64,000 bases of DNA, taken from assembly GCF_037478135.1 (NCBI RefSeq), contig NZ_JBBHDV010000010.1:62001-126000 (forward strand), written 5' to 3'. Within the stretch, counting starts at the first letter, position 1. Each line of letters opens with the position of its first letter. The notes beneath the pieces were generated by a model. That model saw only the letters and a list, made by a program, of their open reading frames with translations. It was not told the origin of the DNA and ran no database searches. Source of the DNA: Denitratimonas sp037478135. GTDB lineage: Bacteria; Pseudomonadota; Gammaproteobacteria; Xanthomonadales; Xanthomonadaceae. Below are positions 27,267 through 36,182 of this stretch, in pieces. The translations under genes and the position numbers were made by a program.

Positions 27267-27869
27267 TCAGCCCTGCACCTGGAGTTCACCGCTGCGCAAC
27301 GCGGCGATGACGTCGTCGAGGCTGCGGCGGCGCAACTGTTCGTCGAACTGGTTGCGGTAAGTCTGCACGTAGGAAATGCCTTCCACGATCACGTCGAACA
27401 CCAGCCAGTCATCGCCCTTGCGGCGGAACATGTAGTCCACCTGCACCGGTTCGCCGGCGCGGCGCACGATGCGGCTGGCGACGCGCACGATCTGGCCGTC
27501 GCGCATCGGGGTGGAGGCGGCGATGCGCACATCGGTGCCCGGATCGATTTCCAGCAGCGCGTCGGCATAACGCCGCAGCAGGCTGTCGGTCAGCGCATCG
27601 GCGAAGGCTTCGATCTGCTCGGCACTGGCACCGCGTGCATGACGCGCCAGCACCAGCTGTGCCGAATACGACCGATCCATGACATCCAGCAGCTGGCTCT
27701 GCACGAACTCGCGCAACGCGGCCGGGTCCCGGCTGAAGCTGGCGCGCTTTTCCACGATGGTATCCAGCACCACCCGGGTACGTTCCAGCACGATGTCGGC
27801 CGGCTCGGCGGCGGCGGCCAGGGAAGTGGAAACGGCGAGCAACAGGCCCAGCATCAAGCGGATCATCAT
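27267..27869 (-). CDS. mlaC: MlaC, periplasmic phospholipid-binding protein
   Basis: A 200-aa protein with signal peptide MLGLLLAVSTSLAAAA and MlaC-family blocks DRSYSAQLVLARHARGASAEQIEAFADALTDSLLRRYADAL and DYMFRRKGDDWLVFDVIVEGISYVQTYRNQF. It ferries phospholipid between outer-membrane MlaA and inner-membrane MlaFEDB. GAGGAG lies 4 bases before the first of two adjacent ATGs, supporting this start over one 21 codons upstream. Confidence 0.92.
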   Translation of the reverse strand: MMIRLMLGLLLAVSTSLAAAAEPADIVLERTRVVLDTIVEKRASFSRDPAALREFVQSQLLDVMDRSYSAQLVLARHARGASAEQIEAFADALTDSLLRRYADALLEIDPGTDVRIAASTPMRDGQIVRVASRIVRRAGEPVQVDYMFRRKGDDWLVFDVIVEGISYVQTYRNQFDEQLRRRSLDDVIAALRSGELQVQG

Positions 27870-27891
27870 GGACTCCTCACAACTGCCCGCT

Positions 27892-28383
27892 TCAACGCGA
27901 GCGGGACGACCCGGAAGCATCCGCGTCATCACCCGAACCTGCGTTGAACAGGAACTTGCCGATCAGCTGCTCCAGCACCACGGCGGGCTGGGTCAGCAGG
28001 ATTTCATCACCGTCAGCGAGCGGCTCCGGATCGCCGCCCGGCGACAACCCGACATAGCGTTCGCCCAGCAGGCCGCTGGTGAAGATCGCCGCGCCGGTGT
28101 CGGCCGGCAGCTCGCCGGCACTGCGCGCCAGGCGCAGCGTGACCCTGGCATCGAAATTCTCGTCCAGCACGATGGATTCGATCTCGCCCACCTTCACGCC
28201 GGCAATCTTGACCGGCGCGCGCGCCTTCAGATCACCGGCATTGGTGAAATTGGCCACCACGCGGTAGCTGGCGCCGCCCATGCGGTCGCCCGAGTTGGTC
28301 GAGGCGAACGCCAGCACCAGCGCGCACGCGAAACCCATCAGGATGAACGCACCCACGCTCCATTCGGTCTTGGGACTGGCCAT
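27892..28383 (-). CDS. mlaD: MlaD, MCE-domain subunit of the Mla transporter
   Basis: A 163-aa inner-membrane protein. It has one N-terminal helix (WSVGAFILMGFACALVLAFAS) and one MCE domain: YRVVANFTNAGDLKARAPVKIAGVKVGEIESIVLD and LLGERYVGLSPGGDPEPLADGDEI. It forms the hexameric ring that receives lipid from MlaC. It is 22 bases after mlaE. Confidence 0.93.
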   Translation of the reverse strand: MASPKTEWSVGAFILMGFACALVLAFASTNSGDRMGGASYRVVANFTNAGDLKARAPVKIAGVKVGEIESIVLDENFDARVTLRLARSAGELPADTGAAIFTSGLLGERYVGLSPGGDPEPLADGDEILLTQPAVVLEQLIGKFLFNAGSGDDADASGSSRSR

Positions 28384-28405
28384 GCTTGTTCTCCGTGCCT
28401 CTTGA

Positions 28406-29146
28406 TCAATACAACGTTGCGCTGAGCAGAAAATCCAGGAACAGCACCATCAGTGAGCCGTAAACCACCGCCTGGGTGGTCGCCACCGAGGTACCCTCGG
28501 GCGTGGGCTTGGCGTGGAAGCCGACATGCGTGGCGATCAGCGCGCAGAACACGCCGAACACCGCCGACTTCACGAAGGCCTGCCCGTAGTCTTCCCACAG
28601 GTCCACGCTGGACTGCAGCGAGGCCCAGAAATAACCGCCATCCACGCCCAGCAGGAATTCCGCCTGGAACCAGCCGGCGAGGATGGAAAAAGCGATGAAC
28701 ACCGCGGTCAGCAGCGGCACGCTGATGACGGTGGCGACAAAGCGCGGCACCACGACCTTGCCGACCGGATCGATCGCCATCATCGACAGCGAAGTGATCT
28801 GGTCGGTGGCGCGCATCAAGCCCAGCTCGGCCGCCATCGCCGAACCGGCGCGGCCGCAGAACAGGATCGCGGTCAGCACCGGCCCCAGCTCGCGGAAAAC
28901 GGTCAAGGACAACATCGTGCCCAGTGCATTGCCAGCCCCGAAGGTGACCAGCGCGCGGTAGCCCTGCAGCGTCATCACCAGCCCGACGAAGGCACCCCCG
29001 ACCGCGATGATCGGCACTGAACGCGCACCGATCACGTAAATCTGCCGCACCGTGTCGCGCCACTGCGAACGGCTGGGGCGGATCGCGCCCAGGATGCGGA
29101 GCAGGAACAGGCCGAAGCGGCCCAGCGCGGCGATCATTTCACGCAT
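28406..29146 (-). CDS. mlaE: MlaE, permease subunit of the Mla transporter
   Basis: A 246-aa integral membrane protein of the MlaE/YrbE family with about five helices. Signature segments are QIYVIGARSVPIIAVGGAFVGLVMTLQGYRAL, TAILFCGRAGSAMAAELGLMRATDQI and MAIDPVGKVVVPRFVAT. Its start overlaps mlaF by 8 bases; this ATG is preferred to a 39-residue extension inside mlaF. Confidence 0.94.
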   Translation of the reverse strand: MREMIAALGRFGLFLLRILGAIRPSRSQWRDTVRQIYVIGARSVPIIAVGGAFVGLVMTLQGYRALVTFGAGNALGTMLSLTVFRELGPVLTAILFCGRAGSAMAAELGLMRATDQITSLSMMAIDPVGKVVVPRFVATVISVPLLTAVFIAFSILAGWFQAEFLLGVDGGYFWASLQSSVDLWEDYGQAFVKSAVFGVFCALIATHVGFHAKPTPEGTSVATTQAVVYGSLMVLFLDFLLSATLY

Positions 29147-29936
29147 GTGCCACCGCCTTGGTCGCGCGGTAATCGAAACCGATCGGGCCATCCGGCCCGC
29201 CGTCCATGAACTGGCGCACCAGCGGATCGGCACTGCCATCCAGTTCGGCCGGGGTGCCGGCAAACACGATGCCGCGATTGGCCACGATCAGCACCTGATC
29301 GGCGATTTCCAGCACCTCGCGCACATTGTGGGTGATGACCAGACTGGTCATGCCCAGCGCGTCGTTGAGGCGGCGGATCAGATTGACGATGACGCCGCAG
29401 GCGATCGGATCAAGGCCGGTCAGCGGCTCGTCGTAGAGCATCAGCGGCGGATCGGACACCACCGCGCGCGCCAGTGCCACGCGCCGCGCCATGCCGCCGG
29501 ACAGCTCGTTGGTTTCCAGCGCGCCGGCTTCGCCCAGCCCGACCGCAGCCAGTTTCATCTGCACCAGCTCGCGGATCAGTTCTTCGGGAAGATCGGTATG
29601 CGTGCGCAGCGGCAGCGCGACGTTCTCGAACACGTCCAGATCGCTCAACAGGCCATTGCCCTGCAACATCACGCCCATCTGGCGGCGCAGGGTGAACAGA
29701 TCGCGCACCCGTGGCCGCGGCAGCGCATGGCCGAGCACGTCGATATCACCGGACGCCTGCACCAGTTCGCCGACCACACCGTACAGCAGGGTCGATTTGC
29801 CGGCACCGGACGGCCCCAGCACCGCCGTCACGCTGCCGCGCGGCAGGCGGAAGCTGATGTCGGACAGGATGGTGCGCGCGCCACGGCGCAGGGTCACGCC
29901 ACTGAACTGGACGGCGGCATCGTCGGAGATCGTCAT
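29139..29936 (-). CDS. mlaF: MlaF, ATPase subunit of the Mla transporter
   Basis: A 265-aa ABC ATPase. Walker A is GPSGAGKSTLL, the Q-loop is GVMLQGNGLLSDLDVFENVALPLR (MlaF-type), the signature is ELSGGMARRVALARAV, Walker B is LMLYDEPLTGLDPI and the switch is ITHN. It powers lipid movement by MlaFEDB. The ATG at 29936 begins MTISDDAAVQFSGVTL; further upstream codons have unlikely composition. Confidence 0.93.
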   Translation of the reverse strand: MTISDDAAVQFSGVTLRRGARTILSDISFRLPRGSVTAVLGPSGAGKSTLLYGVVGELVQASGDIDVLGHALPRPRVRDLFTLRRQMGVMLQGNGLLSDLDVFENVALPLRTHTDLPEELIRELVQMKLAAVGLGEAGALETNELSGGMARRVALARAVVSDPPLMLYDEPLTGLDPIACGVIVNLIRRLNDALGMTSLVITHNVREVLEIADQVLIVANRGIVFAGTPAELDGSADPLVRQFMDGGPDGPIGFDYRATKAVAHA

Positions 29937-30083
29937 GGGTCTTCGGCAACCGTTCCGGGTGGAAGGCGGGCCGCATCGCGCAGGCCGCCGTCGTCGGGAA
30001 AATGACCGGCCATTATCCGCCGGCATGAACTTCGATGCCAAGTATCATAGCTGCTGACGGTTCAGGCCCAATGACCGGCCGCT

Positions 30084-30599
30084 TCAGTCATGGCGCTCGG
30101 AGGTGCGGCCCGAACCCAGCCCGCGCAAGGCACGCCCGGACGCAGTCGATTCCCCGGCCGCGCCGGATTCCGCATCCTGCGCCGCGCTGCGCGGATCCAC
30201 CTGGCTCAGACGCGCGATGTCCCGCTCCAGCCGCAGCTGGCGCCGGAACGCCAACTCCTGTTCCAGCGCCTCGACGAACAGGCGTGCCCGCCTGCGGTCG
30301 CGCCAGGCCACGGAAAGCTCCACCCGGCCCGACGTGCCGGATTGAAGCCGACTGGCCTGCACGAAATCGGAAAAGCCCAGTTCGATCACCGGCCACAACC
30401 AGAACCAGCCGGCGCTGAACTCGGCGCTGGCCAGCGCATCCAGCTCGACCACCAGTTCCTTCGGCGAAGTGCGCAAAAGGCCCAGCACCGCATCACCGGC
30501 CTGGTACTGGAAGCGCAGGCGCCCTTCCTCCAGATGCACGATGCCCTGCATCTCGCCCCAGCCGCCGTGGCTGGAACAACTGAAAGATACGCTGTACAT
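30084..30599 (-). CDS. Conserved protein of unknown function
   Basis: A 171-aa soluble protein not recognised. The first 110 residues look like one beta-rich domain: MYSVSFSCSSHGGWGEMQGIVHLEEG, LRFQYQAGDAVLGLLRTSPKELVVELDAL and VELSVAWRDRRRARLFVEALE. This pattern could be a small PH-like fold, but that is a guess. A charged coiled-coil-like helix and a disordered Gly/Ser/Arg tail follow. GGAGG lies about 10 bases before the ATG. It is 147 bases upstream of mlaF on the same strand. Confidence 0.6.
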   Translation of the reverse strand: MYSVSFSCSSHGGWGEMQGIVHLEEGRLRFQYQAGDAVLGLLRTSPKELVVELDALASAEFSAGWFWLWPVIELGFSDFVQASRLQSGTSGRVELSVAWRDRRRARLFVEALEQELAFRRQLRLERDIARLSQVDPRSAAQDAESGAAGESTASGRALRGLGSGRTSERHD

Positions 30600-30753
30600 G
30601 CCTGTCCGCCTCCGCTCCTTGCCGCGTTCCGCAGCTGTCCCAACCCATCCTGCCGCCTGTCGCCGGCACGACGCCAGCGGCCTGCCCGCGCGCCGGCCCC
30701 GCGGATACACAGGGTAGACTGCCGGGCCTCGAAACTGTGCCAGGGACGCATCC

Positions 30754-31431
30754 ATGAACCAGCCTGTGACCGATTTCAGCGGCGTCGAACGCCAGACCGG
30801 CGCCCAGCCCGAATGGACGGTGATCTGGTTGCATGGCCTGGGCGCCGATGGCCACGACTTCGAACCGATCGTGCCGGAACTGGTGCGGCCGGGCTGGCCG
30901 GCGCTGCGTTTCGTGTTCCCGCATGCGCCAGTGCAACCGGTGACGATCAACAACGGCATGGCGATGCGCGCCTGGTACGACATCGCCAGCTTCGACCCGA
31001 ATGCACCGCAGGACGACGCCGGCATCCGTGCATCGGTTGCCCGCGTGGAAGCACTGATCGCACGCGAGAACGCACGCGGCATCCCGGCCGAACGCATCGT
31101 GCTGGCCGGATTTTCCCAGGGCGGTGCGGTGGTGCTGGCTGCCGGCCTGCGTCATGCACAGAAGCTGGGCGGCATCGTGGCGCTGTCCACCTACCTGCCG
31201 CTGGTGCCGTCGCTGGCGGAAGAAGCCGCAGCGGCCAACCGCGAGATCCCGATCTTCATGGCGCACGGCAGCCAGGATCCGGTCGTGGTGCCGGCGCGCG
31301 GCGAAGCCAGCCGCGATGTGCTCGAAGCCCTCGGCTACCGCGTGCAATGGCAGCGCTACCCGATGCAGCACGCGGTCTGCGCCGCCGAGATCAACGATCT
31401 GGCCGCATGGTTCCAGGCCCGCTTCGGCTGA
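30754..31431 (+). CDS. Carboxylesterase/phospholipase, alpha/beta-hydrolase
   Basis: A 225-aa serine hydrolase of the Abhydrolase_2 family. It has the oxyanion region VIWLHGLGADGHDFEPIV, the nucleophile elbow LAGFSQGGAVVL, an acidic residue in FMAHGSQDPVVVP and the catalytic His in YPMQHAVCAAEINDL. Homologues hydrolyse short acyl esters or lysophospholipids; the native substrate is unknown. The gene begins 155 bases upstream-divergent from the unknown 171-aa gene. Confidence 0.9.
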   Translation: MNQPVTDFSGVERQTGAQPEWTVIWLHGLGADGHDFEPIVPELVRPGWPALRFVFPHAPVQPVTINNGMAMRAWYDIASFDPNAPQDDAGIRASVARVEALIARENARGIPAERIVLAGFSQGGAVVLAAGLRHAQKLGGIVALSTYLPLVPSLAEEAAAANREIPIFMAHGSQDPVVVPARGEASRDVLEALGYRVQWQRYPMQHAVCAAEINDLAAWFQARFG

Positions 31432-31459
31432 CCGCCGCACACCGCCGGCCATCCTGCCG

Positions 31460-32506
31460 ATGAGCACCACCGAACGCCAACACGGCCCGGCCTGGATGCC
31501 GGATTTCTGCCGGCCGCAGGCGCTGTTCGGGGTCATGGTGGCGGTCGAAGTCGCGGTGCTGACGGCGATCCTGATGCGGCTGCCGCAGGCGCCGGGCAGC
31601 TGGACCGAACTGTTCACCGCCAGCCTGTTCGCGCAGTGGCTGGCGCTGCTGTGTGTCGGCGCGCTATGCAAACTGCGCGAGGTGATTGACCGGCTGCCGC
31701 GCCTGTCCGGCGTGTTGCTGGCACTGCTGGTGCCGATGGCCATCGTCGGCATGGGTGCGCTGCTGGTGGCGCTGATCGACCAGAACCTGGGCCTGGACTG
31801 GACCGTGCCGCCACGCTACACGGTGCGTTTCGTGCTGGTCTGCATGGTGGTGGCGCTGCTGCTGAGCGCCGCGCTGCTGCGCTATTTCTATGTCACCGAC
31901 CAGTGGCAACGGCAGGTCGCGGCGCGCGCGCAGGCGCAGGTGCAGGCGCTTCAGGCGCGCATCCGGCCGCACTTCCTGTTCAACAGCATGAATTCGATCG
32001 CCAGCCTGATCCGGCACGATCCGGTCACCGCCGAGCGCGCGGTCGAGGATCTTTCCGAACTGTTCCGCGCCGCGCTGGGCAGCGGCAATGGCGAATCCAC
32101 CCTGGCCGAAGAGCTGCATCTGGCGCGACGTTATCTGGCGATCGAAGCGCTGCGTCTGGGCCCGCGCCTGCAGGTCGAATGGGAACTGGCCGACGATCTG
32201 CCCGACGACCTGCCGATGCCGCGCCTGACCCTGCAACCGCTGGTGGAGAACGCCATCATCCACGGCATCGCGCGCCTGCCCGAAGGTGGCCGCATCGACA
32301 TCAGCGCGCGGCGCGAAGGCTTCCTGCTGCGGATCGAAGTCACCAACCCCTGCCTGCCGGACGAACTCGGCGCGGCCCACGGCAACCGGCACGCCCAGCA
32401 CAGCATCGCGCAGCGTCTGGCGCACCAGCACGGGGGCAGCGCGCGCATGGTGACGCGCCTGCAGGACGGCTACTATTCAGCCACGCTGATCGTGCCCACC
32501 GACTGA
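31460..32506 (+). CDS. algZ: AlgZ/LytS-type sensor histidine kinase
   Basis: A 348-aa membrane kinase with four predicted N-terminal helices, then the phospho-acceptor region ALQARIRPHFLFNSMNSIASLIRHDP of the His_kinase (PF06580) type. The N-box is LTLQPLVENAIIHGIARLPEGG. It stands 3 bases before the cognate response-regulator gene and upstream of hemC, the arrangement known from Pseudomonas algZ-algR-hemC, where the pair controls alginate and twitching motility. The local targets are not known. Confidence 0.88.
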   Translation: MSTTERQHGPAWMPDFCRPQALFGVMVAVEVAVLTAILMRLPQAPGSWTELFTASLFAQWLALLCVGALCKLREVIDRLPRLSGVLLALLVPMAIVGMGALLVALIDQNLGLDWTVPPRYTVRFVLVCMVVALLLSAALLRYFYVTDQWQRQVAARAQAQVQALQARIRPHFLFNSMNSIASLIRHDPVTAERAVEDLSELFRAALGSGNGESTLAEELHLARRYLAIEALRLGPRLQVEWELADDLPDDLPMPRLTLQPLVENAIIHGIARLPEGGRIDISARREGFLLRIEVTNPCLPDELGAAHGNRHAQHSIAQRLAHQHGGSARMVTRLQDGYYSATLIVPTD

Positions 32507-32509
32507 GAC

Positions 32510-33235
32510 ATGAAACTCCTGATTGCCGACGACGAACCCCTTGCGCGCCAGCGCCTGCGCGACCTGGTCGGTGATCTTGGCGGCCACGAGATCATCGGTG
32601 AGGCCGGCAACGGTCGCGAGGCCTGCGAACTGGCCGCCACGCTCAAGCCCGACGCCGTGCTGCTGGATATCGCGATGCCGCTGCTCGACGGCCTGGAAGC
32701 CGCACGCCATCTGGCCGAACTGCCGGATCCGCCGGCGGTGGTGTTCTGCACCGCATACGACGAACACGCACTGGCCGCGTTCGAAGCGCACGCGGTGGAT
32801 TACCTGGTCAAGCCGATCCGGGCCGAACGCCTGGCCGCGGCACTGGCCCGCGCCGAACGCTTCCATGCCGGCGCCGCACCGGCCGGCCGCCTGCCGGCGC
32901 AGCGCCGCAGCCATCTGTCCGCACGCCTGCGCGGCACGCTGCGGCTGATCCCGATCCAGGACATCCACTTCCTGCAAGCCGAGGAAAAATACGTCGTCGT
33001 GCACCACGCGGAAGGCCAGGATCTGATCGAGGATTCGCTGAAATCGCTGGAAGCCGAATTCGGCGAACGCTTCATCCGCCTGCACCGCAACTGCCTGGTC
33101 GCCCCCGACCAGATCCGCGAACTGGTGCGCGAACCGGACGGGCGCGAAGTCGTGCGCCTGCGCAACCATCCGGCGCGGCTGGATGTCAGCCGCCGCTGTC
33201 TGCCCGGCGTGCGCCAGCGCCTGAAGAACCTGTGA
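32510..33235 (+). CDS. algR: AlgR/LytTR-type response regulator
   Basis: A 241-aa regulator. The receiver domain has the acidic pair in LLIADDEPLARQRL, the phospho-acceptor Asp53 in AVLLDIAMPLLDG and the conserved Lys in VDYLVKPIRAERL. The C-terminal LytTR DNA-binding domain includes IPIQDIHFLQAEEKYVVVHHAEGQ and FIRLHRNCLVAPDQI. It pairs with the kinase encoded immediately upstream. Confidence 0.9.
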   Translation: MKLLIADDEPLARQRLRDLVGDLGGHEIIGEAGNGREACELAATLKPDAVLLDIAMPLLDGLEAARHLAELPDPPAVVFCTAYDEHALAAFEAHAVDYLVKPIRAERLAAALARAERFHAGAAPAGRLPAQRRSHLSARLRGTLRLIPIQDIHFLQAEEKYVVVHHAEGQDLIEDSLKSLEAEFGERFIRLHRNCLVAPDQIRELVREPDGREVVRLRNHPARLDVSRRCLPGVRQRLKNL

Positions 33236-33241
33236 GAACAA

Positions 33242-34162
33242 ATGACCTCTTCCACCACCCTGCGCATCGCCACGCGCAAGAGCGCATTGGCGCTGTGGCA
33301 GACTGAACACGTCGCCGCGCGCCTGCGTGTGCTGCATCCGGACCTTTCCATCGAACTGGTGCCGCTCTCCACCCGTGGCGATGAAATCCTCGACCGCTCG
33401 CTGTCCGCACTCGGCGGCAAGGGCCTGTTCCTGAAGGAACTGGAAGTGGCGATGGAGGAAGGCCACGCCGACTGCGCGGTGCATTCGCTCAAGGACGTGC
33501 CGATGGAGCTGGACGGACCATTCGCACTGGCCGCCGTGCTGGAACGCGCCGACCCGTTCGACGCCTTCGTCTCCAACCACCATGCCGATCTGGCCAGCCT
33601 GCCGCATGGCGCGCGCGTGGGCACCTCCTCGCTGCGCCGCCAGGTGCAGTTGCGTGCGATCCGCCCGGATCTGGAACTGCGCGACCTGCGCGGCAACGTC
33701 AACACCCGTCTGGCCAAGCTCGATGCCGGCGACTACGACGCCATCATCCTGGCCTGCGCCGGCCTGCAGCGCCTGGGTTTTGACGGCCGCATCCGCGCCC
33801 GGCTGACGCCCCCGGACTTCCTGCCGGCCGTCGCGCAAGGTGCCATCGCGGTCGAATGCCGCGCCGGCGACGACGCCACGCACGCCCTGTTCGCCCCGCT
33901 GAACCACGCCCCGACCCGCCGCTGCGTGGACGTGGAGCGCGCCATGAACCTGCGCCTGGCCGGAAGCTGCCAGGTCCCGATCGCCGGCTATTGCACCGAA
34001 GCCGACGGCAGCTGGACCCTGCGCGCCCTGGTCGGCGACGAACGCAGCGGCGAAATCCTGCGTGTGGAAGACAGCGCCGACACCAGCACCCTGCACGACC
34101 TCGGCACCCTCGTCGCGGAACGCCTGTTGGAACAGGGGGCGGAACGGCTGCTCAAGCGCTGA
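33242..34162 (+). CDS. hemC: Porphobilinogen deaminase (hydroxymethylbilane synthase)
   Basis: A 306-aa enzyme that polymerises four porphobilinogens in haem biosynthesis. Motifs are RIATRKSALALWQTEHVAARL, STRGDEILDRSLSALGGKGLFLKELE, HSLKDVPMELDGPFALAAVLERADPFDAF, VGTSSLRRQVQL and the cofactor-binding Cys in LAGSCQVPIAGY. It is complete, ending LLEQGAERLLKR. A second, diverged copy of this C-terminal end lies 2 kb downstream at 36201-36266. Confidence 0.95.
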   Translation: MTSSTTLRIATRKSALALWQTEHVAARLRVLHPDLSIELVPLSTRGDEILDRSLSALGGKGLFLKELEVAMEEGHADCAVHSLKDVPMELDGPFALAAVLERADPFDAFVSNHHADLASLPHGARVGTSSLRRQVQLRAIRPDLELRDLRGNVNTRLAKLDAGDYDAIILACAGLQRLGFDGRIRARLTPPDFLPAVAQGAIAVECRAGDDATHALFAPLNHAPTRRCVDVERAMNLRLAGSCQVPIAGYCTEADGSWTLRALVGDERSGEILRVEDSADTSTLHDLGTLVAERLLEQGAERLLKR

Positions 34163-34173
34163 GGTATCTGCAA

Positions 34174-35004
34174 GTGGGTCGGCGGAAAAAGAACGGCTTC
34201 TTCGAGGAACTGACAACCCTTCCCTGGCCGGTCGGAGTCGCCGCAGGTCTGATCGCCTTTCTGCTGATTCGATACGCGCTGCCAGCACTTCTGGGTGGCA
34301 GCGGCAACACCTATCTGCAGGCCTTCTCCACTGCCAGCAACACTTTCGCCCCGCTCGCGTGGCTGGTACTGATCGCCTGTTCCCTCGCTTCGCTGATGTC
34401 GTTCATCCGGGCTCGACAGGACCGACAACTGCTGGATACCCGCACCGGGCTCGACAGCCTCGCCGCCCTCGGATGGAAGGAGTTCGAGCGGCTGGTCGGC
34501 GAAGCATTCCGTCGGGAAGGCCATGTCGTCGAAGCCACCGGGCTGGGCGGCGCGGATGGCGGCATCGACCTCATCCTTTATCGAGACGGCCGCCGCACCC
34601 TGGTCCAGTGCAAACAATGGCGACGACGATCCATCCCGGTGAGCGTCGTGCGCGAAATGTACGGCCTTCTCGCCCATCATCAGGCGGATGAGGTCCGAAT
34701 CGTGGCGTCGGGCAAATTCACGCGGGACGCAGCTCAATTCGCTGAAGACAAACCCATAGCACTGATCGACGGCACGCAATTGCTCACGATGATCCGGGCA
34801 GTCCAGTCGTCCAGCAACTCCCAAACGGCAAAGCCGACGAATCACCAGTACAGGGACGCCGTGACGGATTCTCCGGACATCCCGGAACCGAATTGCCCGC
34901 GATGCAACGCCGGGATGACATCGCGAAGAAACAGCAAAACCGGCCAGCCTTTCTGGGGATGTTCCTCGTTCCCCCGCTGCAAAGGCACCCGGCCTGCTGG
35001 CTGA
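34174..35004 (+). CDS. Membrane-anchored Mrr-type nuclease with topoisomerase zinc finger
   Basis: A 276-aa protein starting at GTG 34174, with GAGG 9 bases upstream. Two predicted membrane helices (about 18-41 and 59-78) are followed by a Mrr-cat PD-(D/E)XK domain. In that domain WKEFERLVGEAFRREGH, GGADGGIDLIL (Asp132) and LVQCKQW (Gln145, Lys147) supply the active-site set. The C-terminus is a topoisomerase I-type C4 zinc ribbon with Cys241, Cys244, Cys263 and Cys269. Mrr domains cut modified or foreign DNA; the membrane anchor suggests action on entering DNA, which is inference. The gene lies directly after hemC in an apparent insertion. Confidence 0.85.
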   Translation: MGRRKKNGFFEELTTLPWPVGVAAGLIAFLLIRYALPALLGGSGNTYLQAFSTASNTFAPLAWLVLIACSLASLMSFIRARQDRQLLDTRTGLDSLAALGWKEFERLVGEAFRREGHVVEATGLGGADGGIDLILYRDGRRTLVQCKQWRRRSIPVSVVREMYGLLAHHQADEVRIVASGKFTRDAAQFAEDKPIALIDGTQLLTMIRAVQSSSNSQTAKPTNHQYRDAVTDSPDIPEPNCPRCNAGMTSRRNSKTGQPFWGCSSFPRCKGTRPAG

Positions 35005-35338
35005 TTGGCAGGCGGGTTGACGCCACTCCCCCTGTTGCCGCCCTCAGCTCTACCGCTTGCTCCGGCTGCCCGATCACATGGCAGTCCTGCGATGCCAGCC
35101 GGAACACAGGTGCTGCAGAACCGTTTCTTTTCGATTCCAGAACGATTCACGCCTTCCGAAACGCTGCCGTGACCCGCAACCACACAGCCTACCGAGCCGG
35201 AAACAGGCCACTGACTACGCTTCGATCAAGCGCTCCGTCATGGAAATGTCCATTCTCCGCGCACTTTCCGGTACCTCCTCGCACCGGGCCATAAGGCTGC
35301 TGTTGCCGGCCCCATGTGGCGCCATGGAGGAAACACCG
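35005..35338. other. 334-base intergenic stretch inside the hemC insertion
   Basis: No convincing gene in either strand; the open frames here have no coding character. It probably holds the promoter of the secreted-protein gene that follows. No tRNA, integrase site or clear direct repeat is visible. Confidence 0.5.
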
Positions 35339-36121
35339 ATGAAGACGTACTGGAAACTGTTCGCCCTGCTCGTCGTGCTCGGCGGCATGAACATGCTCGA
35401 TGCCCGTGCTGAAGCGGCGCAGGGCCGTGCCGTGGTTCGGGTGGAAACTTCGCCGAACATCGGTGACCGCAGCCTGCATTTCCAGGGTCAGCCGAGCGGT
35501 GAGGTGGTTCTGGAACGAAATGGCACGGGCCACATCAGCGAGGATGTGACCGCAGGCCGCTACGAAACCACCCTGTCGGGCATCGACCGGCGTCTGACCG
35601 AAGCCGGCTATCGCCTCACCAGCATCCAGTGTGATGACCACGGCAAGGCCACGCGCAGTCAAGGCAACCTGGAACACCAGAGCGCGATCTTTGCCGTGAA
35701 TCCGGGGGAAACCGTCACCTGCACCTTCCTCCTGGCGCTCCCGAGCGCATGTGGGTGCCCGAAGGCGGGGCGCTGGCAGGTCAACAACCATACCGGCCGC
35801 ATGACCTGCAGCGGGCCGATGCCTATGGCGATGCCACTGGCCCCTGCACACAGCACCGGCACCCTGACTCCCAACGCCGGCTGCACCCAGATCCTGGCGC
35901 AAGGCATGAGCGATGACGAGGCCGATATCCAGATGCACCTGCAACCTGATTGCAGTTGGAAAGGCTCGTTCGGCGGCACGCGCGACATCCCGGCCACGAT
36001 TGATTTCCACTGGACGCTGGAAAGCCAGACCCGCATCACCGGCAACCTGAGTTCCAACTTTTCCCAGCAGGGCATGAGTTGCTCGGTGTCGCGCACCTTT
36101 GAACTGGATTTCGGCGGATGA
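35339..36121 (+). CDS. Secreted protein of unknown function
   Basis: A 260-aa protein with signal peptide KLFALLVVLGGMNMLDARAEA. Residues about 30-135 form a beta-rich domain ending FAVNPGETVTCTFLLAL, like prealbumin-fold or surface-protein Ig-like repeats. The second half is Cys-containing (CGCPKAGRW, CSGPMPMAMPLAP, CTQILAQGMSDDEADIQMHLQPDCSW) and may bind a ligand on a beta-sheet. No family is recognised. GGAGG lies 9 bases before the ATG. It is probably cargo of the element inserted after hemC. Confidence 0.7.
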   Translation: MKTYWKLFALLVVLGGMNMLDARAEAAQGRAVVRVETSPNIGDRSLHFQGQPSGEVVLERNGTGHISEDVTAGRYETTLSGIDRRLTEAGYRLTSIQCDDHGKATRSQGNLEHQSAIFAVNPGETVTCTFLLALPSACGCPKAGRWQVNNHTGRMTCSGPMPMAMPLAPAHSTGTLTPNAGCTQILAQGMSDDEADIQMHLQPDCSWKGSFGGTRDIPATIDFHWTLESQTRITGNLSSNFSQQGMSCSVSRTFELDFGG

Positions 36122-36134
36122 AGCATGCTGGCAG

Positions 36135-36180
36135 CGGCTTTTCCGGATGCGGAAAAGCCGCGCAGGTCCAAGCGCTTTTT
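36135..36180 (+). terminator. Hairpin with downstream T-run
   Basis: CGGCTTTTCC (36135-36144) pairs perfectly with GGAAAAGCCG (36151-36160) around a GGATGC loop. A run of five T, preceded by AGCGC, ends at 36180. It would end transcription of the secreted-protein gene. Confidence 0.55.
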
Positions 36181-36182
36181 AT

